From positions 496,001 to 560,000 of the forward strand of contig NZ_FODC01000004.1 of NCBI RefSeq assembly GCF_900110275.1: a stretch of 64,000 nucleotides of DNA, in the 5' to 3' direction. How positions within the stretch are numbered: the first letter of the stretch is position 1; every line of letters starts with the position of its first letter. The DNA is from Duganella sp. CF517 (GTDB lineage Bacteria > Pseudomonadota > Gammaproteobacteria > Burkholderiales > Burkholderiaceae_D). The notes below the pieces were generated by a model. That model had not been told where the DNA came from and did not search any database. It saw only the letters and a list, made by a program, of their open reading frames with translations. Below are positions 59,561-64,000 of this stretch, piece by piece. A program made the position numbers and the translations under genes.

Positions 59561-61744
59561 ATGCACCGGGATTTATCGGAACAACACACCAAGGGCGAAG
59601 TGCTGATCGTGGAGGACACGCCGGCTTCGCTCAAGCTGCTTAGCGACCTGCTGACGGAGGCCGGCTATTACGTGCGTCAAGCCCCCAACGGCGAGCTGGC
59701 GCTGTGGACCGCCCAGTCGCGCCCGCCGGAGCTGATCCTGCTCGACATCCGCATGCCCGGCATCGACGGCTTCGAGGTGTGCCGCCGCCTGAAGGAGTCG
59801 CCGCAGCTGTGCAACGTGCCGGTGATCTTCCTGTCGGCGCAGCACGACACCGACGACAAGGTGCGTGGCTTCGCGCTCGGCGCGGTCGATTTCATCGCCA
59901 AGCCGTTCCAGGCCGAGGAGATTTTGGCCCGCACCGACGCCCATGTGCGCCTGAGCCGCGCCCAGCACGCGCTGGCGGTGGAACGCTCGCTGCTCGAGCA
60001 GCGGGTGGCCGAGCGCACCGAGGAACTGGCCAAGGAAGTCGAGCAGCGCCGCGCCAACGAGGAGTTCCTGCGCCTGGCCAGCCAGGTGTTCGAGGCCACC
60101 CAGGACGCCATCGTCGTCACCGACCGCGAGGCGCGCATCGTCGCCACCAATCCCGCCTTCACGCAAATCTCCGGCTACGAGGCGCAGGAGGTGATCGGCA
60201 AGAACGTCGTCATGCTGCACGCCGGCGAACAGGATGCGGCGGCCTTCGACCAGATGCTGCAGTCGGTGGTCAACACCGGCCTGTGGTCGGGCGAGATCAT
60301 GGCGCGCCGCAAGAACGGCGACGTCTACCCCGGGCTGCTGAGCGCCTCGGTGGTGCGCGACGACACCGGCCAGGTGGTCAACCACGTGGCCGTGTTCATG
60401 GATATCAGCGAGCGCAAGGCCGAGCAGCACCTGATCGACTTCCTGTCCAACCACGACGCGCTCACCGGGCTGCCCAACCGGCTGCTGGCGCGCCAGCGCT
60501 TCGAACAGACCCTGGGCACGGCGCGCCGCGAGGGCGGCTGCGTGGCCGTCATGTGCCTCGACATGGACCGCTTCAAGAGCATCAACGACTCGTACGGCCA
60601 CGAAGTCGGCGACAAGGCGCTGCAGGTGATCTCGCGCTTCCTGACCGATTGCGTGCGCGAGGGCGACACCGTCACCCGCCAGGGCGGCGACGAGTTCCAG
60701 ATCATCGTCGCCGACGACGCCCAATTGAGCGCGACGATGCCGATGGCGCAAAAGATTTTGGCCGGGCTGCGCAAGGAGCTGGTGATCGACGGCCAGCAGA
60801 TCACCGTCACCTCCAGCATCGGCATCGCCGTCAGCCTGACCGACGGCGACAGCTTCGAAGAGCTGCTGCGCAACGCCGACACGGCGCTGTTCCGGGCCAA
60901 GGAGATCGGCCGCGACAACTACGCCTTCTTCACCGAGCGCATGGACGCGGAGATCCGCGACAAGCTGGCGATCCAGAGCCAGCTGCGCGGCGCCATCGCC
61001 CGCGACGAGTTCGAGGTCCACTACCAGCCGCAAATGTGCCTGAAAAGCGGCGTGATGGCCGGCGCCGAGGCGCTGCTGCGCTGGAACAACGCGGTGCTGG
61101 GCCGGGTGCCGCCGAACCGCTTCATCCCGCTGGCCGAGGAGTATGGCCTGGTCAATACGATCGGCGAATGGGTGCTCGAAAGCGTATGCGCGCAGATCAA
61201 GGTGTGGCAGGACCAGGGGCTGGGCGACATCAAGGTGGCGGTCAACCTGGCCGCCGGGCAGTTCGCCAACGACGCCACCGTGCCGTATGTGGAAAGCACC
61301 TTGCGCAAATACGGCATCGCGCCGGCCTGCCTGGGCCTGGAGATCACCGAGGGCACCGTGATGGGCGATCCGAACAAGGCGGTGGCGGCGCTGCGCAAAC
61401 TCAAGGACATCGGCGTCAGCATCTCGCTCGACGACTTCGGCACCGGCTATTCGAGCCTCAGTTACCTGAAACGCTTCCCGATCGATGTGCTCAAGATCGA
61501 CAAATCGTTCGTCGACGACGTCACCACCAGCGCCAACGACGCGGCGATCGCGCTGTCGGTGATCTCGCTGGCGCACAACCTGAACATGCGGGTGATCGCC
61601 GAGGGGGTGGAGACGCGCGAGCAGGTGCGCTTCCTGACCGAGCGCGGATGCGACGAGATGCAGGGATATTATTTCAGCCCTCCGCTCAATGGCGAGGCCT
61701 TCACCGCGCTGCTGCGCGAACGACGTAATCTGTTGGACATGTAA
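59561..61744 (+). CDS. REC-PAS-GGDEF-EAL c-di-GMP signalling protein
   Basis: The 727-residue protein has four domains. The receiver (VLIVEDTPASL, acceptor Asp in LILLDIRMPGIDG, FIAKPF) is followed by a coiled linker and a PAS domain (about 165-285). The GGDEF domain carries DALTGLPNRLLA, RQGGDEFQII and an intact RxxD, REGD. The EAL domain carries AGAEALLRWN, the metal-binding EITEG and DDFGTGYSS, and a Lys-containing FPIDVLKIDKSFV. Both catalytic motifs are intact, so it could both make and degrade c-di-GMP. Phosphorylation by the adjacent membrane kinase is inferred. The exported DUF885 gene follows after 25 nt. Confidence 0.93.
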   Translation: MHRDLSEQHTKGEVLIVEDTPASLKLLSDLLTEAGYYVRQAPNGELALWTAQSRPPELILLDIRMPGIDGFEVCRRLKESPQLCNVPVIFLSAQHDTDDKVRGFALGAVDFIAKPFQAEEILARTDAHVRLSRAQHALAVERSLLEQRVAERTEELAKEVEQRRANEEFLRLASQVFEATQDAIVVTDREARIVATNPAFTQISGYEAQEVIGKNVVMLHAGEQDAAAFDQMLQSVVNTGLWSGEIMARRKNGDVYPGLLSASVVRDDTGQVVNHVAVFMDISERKAEQHLIDFLSNHDALTGLPNRLLARQRFEQTLGTARREGGCVAVMCLDMDRFKSINDSYGHEVGDKALQVISRFLTDCVREGDTVTRQGGDEFQIIVADDAQLSATMPMAQKILAGLRKELVIDGQQITVTSSIGIAVSLTDGDSFEELLRNADTALFRAKEIGRDNYAFFTERMDAEIRDKLAIQSQLRGAIARDEFEVHYQPQMCLKSGVMAGAEALLRWNNAVLGRVPPNRFIPLAEEYGLVNTIGEWVLESVCAQIKVWQDQGLGDIKVAVNLAAGQFANDATVPYVESTLRKYGIAPACLGLEITEGTVMGDPNKAVAALRKLKDIGVSISLDDFGTGYSSLSYLKRFPIDVLKIDKSFVDDVTTSANDAAIALSVISLAHNLNMRVIAEGVETREQVRFLTERGCDEMQGYYFSPPLNGEAFTALLRERRNLLDM

Positions 61745-61769
61745 TCAACCCTTCCACCACTGGAGCTCT

Positions 61770-63551
61770 ATGGAAAAGAAGTTCGGCGCCGTCATCGCTG
61801 GCGCATGCATGGTCTTATCTCTCAACGCCGCCGCGGCCAGCACCGCCCCGGCTGGCGTCGCCAAAGCCGGTCCCGCCGACGCCCAGTTCAAAACCATCTA
61901 CACGCAAGAGTGGGCGTGGCGCCTTGGCCAGAAGATGGAGGAGGGCGAGGACGACGAAAAGGGCGGCACGACGACGCTGCCGCGCATCGACCCGGCCACC
62001 CAGCAAAAGCGCCTGGGCTACTGGCAGGACGTGATGAAAAAACTCGACGGCGTCAAGCAGGACAAGCTGTCGGCCGAGGAGTTGATCAACTACCAGGTCT
62101 ACAAAGCGCAGATCGCGGCCCTGATCGACGCGCAAAAATTCCGCGAGTATGAAAAGCCGCTCAACGCCGATACCGCCTTCTGGTCCAACATGGCCGGCGC
62201 CGCGCGCAACACGCTGACCAAGGAAAAGGAATACCAGGACTACATCAAGCAGATGTCGGACGTGCCGCGCTACTTCAACGACCAGATCGTCAACATGCGG
62301 GCCGGGATGGCGCGCGGCTTCACGCCGCCGAAGGTCACCCTGATCGGCCGCGACGGCTCCATCACGTCGGTGACCGAGGCCAAGACGCCGCAGGACACGG
62401 TGTTCTACCTGCCGTTCAAGGCCATGCCGGCCACCATTCCGACGGCCCGGCAGGAAGAACTGCGGGCGGAGGGCGTCAAGGCGATCGAGACCTACGTGCT
62501 GCCGTCGTACCGCAATCTACTCAAATTCATGCGCGACGAGTATGTGCCGAAGTCGCGCGATGACCTGGCGGCCGAGAATCTGCCGGACGGTAAGGCCTAC
62601 TACCAGTCGAAGATCGTCGAATTCACCACCACCACGATGAGCGCCGACGAGATCCACCAGATCGGCGTCAGCGAGATGGCCAAGATCCGCGCCGAGATGC
62701 TGGACGTGATCAAGCAGACCGGTTTCGAGGGCGACCTGCCGGCCTTCCTGCAGTTCCTGCGCACCGATTCGCGTTTCTACGCCAAGACGCCGGAGGAACT
62801 GTTGATGCGTTCCGCCTGGGTGGCCAAGAAGTTCGACGCCAAGGTCGGCCAGTACTTCGGTTACCTGCCGCGCCGCCGTTTCGCCGTGATTCCGGTGCCG
62901 GACGACCAGGCGCCGTTCTATACGTCGGGCCGTGGCGGTCCGGGCGTCTACCTGGTCAACACCTACAATCTGCCGTCGCGCGCGTTGTACAGCATGCCGG
63001 CGCTGACCTTGCACGAATCGGCGCCGGGCCACGCCTTCCAGATGCCGGTGGCGATGGAGCAGAAGGGCCGTCCGGCGTTCCGCAACGCGTACATCTCGGC
63101 CTATGGCGAGGGCTGGGCGCTGTATAGCGAGCGGCTGGGCGTCGAGATGGGAATGTACGAGACGCCGTACGAGGTGTTCGGCATGCTCAGTTACCAGGCC
63201 TGGAGGGCTTCGCGCCTGGTCGTCGATACCGGCATCCACAGCAAGGGCTGGACGCGCAAGCAGGCGCAGGATTATTTGAAGGCCAATACGGCGCTGTCGG
63301 AGCACGAGATCGAGACGGAAGTGGACCGCTACATTTCGTGGCCGGGCCAGGCGCTGTCGTACTACCTGGGCGAGATGAGCATCATCAACGCGCGCAAGAA
63401 GGCCGAGGCGGCGCTGGGATCGAAGTTCGATATCCGCGCCTTCCACGACACGGTGCTGCAACTGGGTTCGGTGCCGCTGCCGGTGCTGGAGGCGCGCATC
63501 GATCTGTTCATCAAGGAGGGTGGCAAGAGCCCTTATCCGAATCTGGATTAA
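61770..63551 (+). CDS. exported DUF885 family metallopeptidase-like protein
   Basis: The 593-residue protein has a signal peptide (MEKKFGAVIAGACMVLSLNA, then AAAS). It belongs to the DUF885 family: TTTTMSADEIHQIGVSEMAK in the middle and LTLHESAPGHAFQ, an HExxxxH-type zinc site, followed by AYGEGWALYSERLG, whose Glu probably completes the site. Family members are thought to be periplasmic peptidases/carboxypeptidases. GGAG lies five nt before the ATG. It may be cotranscribed with the GGDEF-EAL gene. Confidence 0.88.
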   Translation: MEKKFGAVIAGACMVLSLNAAAASTAPAGVAKAGPADAQFKTIYTQEWAWRLGQKMEEGEDDEKGGTTTLPRIDPATQQKRLGYWQDVMKKLDGVKQDKLSAEELINYQVYKAQIAALIDAQKFREYEKPLNADTAFWSNMAGAARNTLTKEKEYQDYIKQMSDVPRYFNDQIVNMRAGMARGFTPPKVTLIGRDGSITSVTEAKTPQDTVFYLPFKAMPATIPTARQEELRAEGVKAIETYVLPSYRNLLKFMRDEYVPKSRDDLAAENLPDGKAYYQSKIVEFTTTTMSADEIHQIGVSEMAKIRAEMLDVIKQTGFEGDLPAFLQFLRTDSRFYAKTPEELLMRSAWVAKKFDAKVGQYFGYLPRRRFAVIPVPDDQAPFYTSGRGGPGVYLVNTYNLPSRALYSMPALTLHESAPGHAFQMPVAMEQKGRPAFRNAYISAYGEGWALYSERLGVEMGMYETPYEVFGMLSYQAWRASRLVVDTGIHSKGWTRKQAQDYLKANTALSEHEIETEVDRYISWPGQALSYYLGEMSIINARKKAEAALGSKFDIRAFHDTVLQLGSVPLPVLEARIDLFIKEGGKSPYPNLD

Positions 63552-63566
63552 GGCCCATCGTTTTTA

Positions 63567-63645
63567 GGTGGAACGCGTAATTGGCCATGCATGAGTCGCC
63601 GACGGCTCTTGCATGGCCGATTACGCTACGCTGATCCGCCCCACG
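63567..63645. repeat. dispersed intergenic repeat, copy 2 (long stem-loop)
   Basis: It aligns with 19451-19530 over almost its full length. GCGTAATTGGCCATGCA and TGCATGGCCGATTACGC are inverted arms with a single mismatch, and an inner AGTCG/CGGCT hairpin fills the loop. It sits between two convergent genes like copy 1, so it may act as a bidirectional terminator or be a REP-like element. Confidence 0.72.
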
Positions 63646-63649
63646 TGTT

Positions 63650-64000
63650 TTAGATGTCGGCGTGACGCGTGGCCGTCGCGTGATTCAACATATCCCCGGC
63701 GATCCATTCGAGCACCGATGGCCGCCGCGGCGTCCACCCCAACTGCCCGCGCGCACGCTGGCCCCGCACGCGGCTATTGGACCCCAGCCCGTACGACGCC
63801 ATCTCATACCCCCATTCCTCCCTGGCCTGCTCCAGCGGCCAATCTTGCGCCTCGCCCATGCCGAGCGCGCGTGCCATCGCCGCCGTCATATCGCGGAACG
63901 ACGCCTCGCCGTTTTCGACAAAATAGAACGCGCCGGCCTCGGTCTTTTCCAACGCCAGCAGATACAGGTCGACCACATCGTCGATGTGCACATTGGACCA
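63650..64000 (-). CDS. NAD-dependent epimerase/dehydratase, C-terminal part (cut by window edge)
   Basis: The visible 116 residues start inside the gene (WSNVHIDDVVDLYLLALEKT at the edge), the usual segment just after the catalytic region of extended-SDR epimerases. GAFYFVENGEASFRDMTAAM and LGWTPRRPSVLEW follow near the end. The N-terminal Rossmann motif and YxxxK lie outside the window. Substrate unknown. It converges on the DUF885 gene across the repeat. Confidence 0.8.
   Translation of the reverse strand, partial: WSNVHIDDVVDLYLLALEKTEAGAFYFVENGEASFRDMTAAMARALGMGEAQDWPLEQAREEWGYEMASYGLGSNSRVRGQRARGQLGWTPRRPSVLEWIAGDMLNHATATRHADI

Overview
The window looks like a chromosomal segment of a GC-rich betaproteobacterium. 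Oxalobacteraceae (the Massilia / Duganella / Janthinobacterium group) is my best guess. This rests on the strong G/C bias at third codon positions, a NodT-type RND efflux operon laid out like the Burkholderia llpE-ceoAB-opcM locus, an NHEJ pair (LigD plus Ku), a DadA/Lrp pair, and a very high density of hybrid kinases and c-di-GMP proteins. No database search was run, so all names come from recognising motifs and families by eye.

Layout. 1-8350: a minus-strand polysaccharide operon. In transcription order it has a membrane UDP-sugar epimerase/dehydratase (WbpM/CapD type), a WbpB-like dehydrogenase, a WbpD-like acetyltransferase, a WbpE-like aminotransferase, a Wzx-like flippase, a Wzy/ligase-like protein, a GNAT-like protein and the first codons of another gene cut by the window edge. 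8566-13629: a COG2345 regulator coupled to an MFS transporter, a small membrane protein, a Vat-like acetyltransferase, ZntB and an HDOD protein with a probable leaderless promoter. 13940-19403: dadA and a divergent Lrp-type regulator with an Lrp-like site between them, a 518-residue membrane/coiled-coil protein, a His/Gly-rich exported protein and a type II NADH dehydrogenase. 19551-27219: five signalling proteins (two hybrid kinases, a soluble kinase, a REC-GGDEF protein and a PAS-REC protein) plus one small hypothetical. 27541-31185: a conserved small protein, three near-identical tRNA-Arg(ACG) transcription units, a Cache-domain exported protein, LldD and a DUF1801/YdeI protein.

31190-34600 is a patch of visibly lower GC. 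It holds a DoxX/LysR pair, two small ORFs, a frameshifted lipoprotein gene, a MITE-like inverted repeat and a GNAT enzyme, and looks like acquired or decaying DNA. 34628-43984: a LysR/2-hydroxyacid dehydrogenase pair diverges from a small exported protein, an alpha/beta-hydrolase that lacks its catalytic residues, and a complete MexEF-OprN-type efflux operon closed by a strong terminator. 44004-49080: an Ala/Lys-rich exported protein, LigD, Ku, and a short-chain dehydrogenase that lies 3 nt upstream of ku and is probably cotranscribed with it. 49248-53799: a degenerate GGDEF protein, an exported cupin and a bacteriophytochrome kinase. 53924-56990: TetR plus a PhyH-type dioxygenase, then a SulP transporter. 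57151-64000: a membrane PAS histidine kinase, a REC-PAS-GGDEF-EAL protein, an exported DUF885 metallopeptidase-like protein and the C-terminal end of an NAD-dependent epimerase.

I see no CRISPR array, prophage, rRNA operon or intact insertion sequence, and nothing that makes a convincing new defence system. The best leads are the GTPase-less dynamin-like protein (15880-17436), the degenerate GGDEF protein that keeps its inhibitory site (49248-50735), the inactive-looking hydrolase heading the efflux locus (36926-37798), the leaderless HDOD promoter, a two-copy dispersed repeat placed at two convergent gene ends, and the triplicated tRNA-Arg unit.
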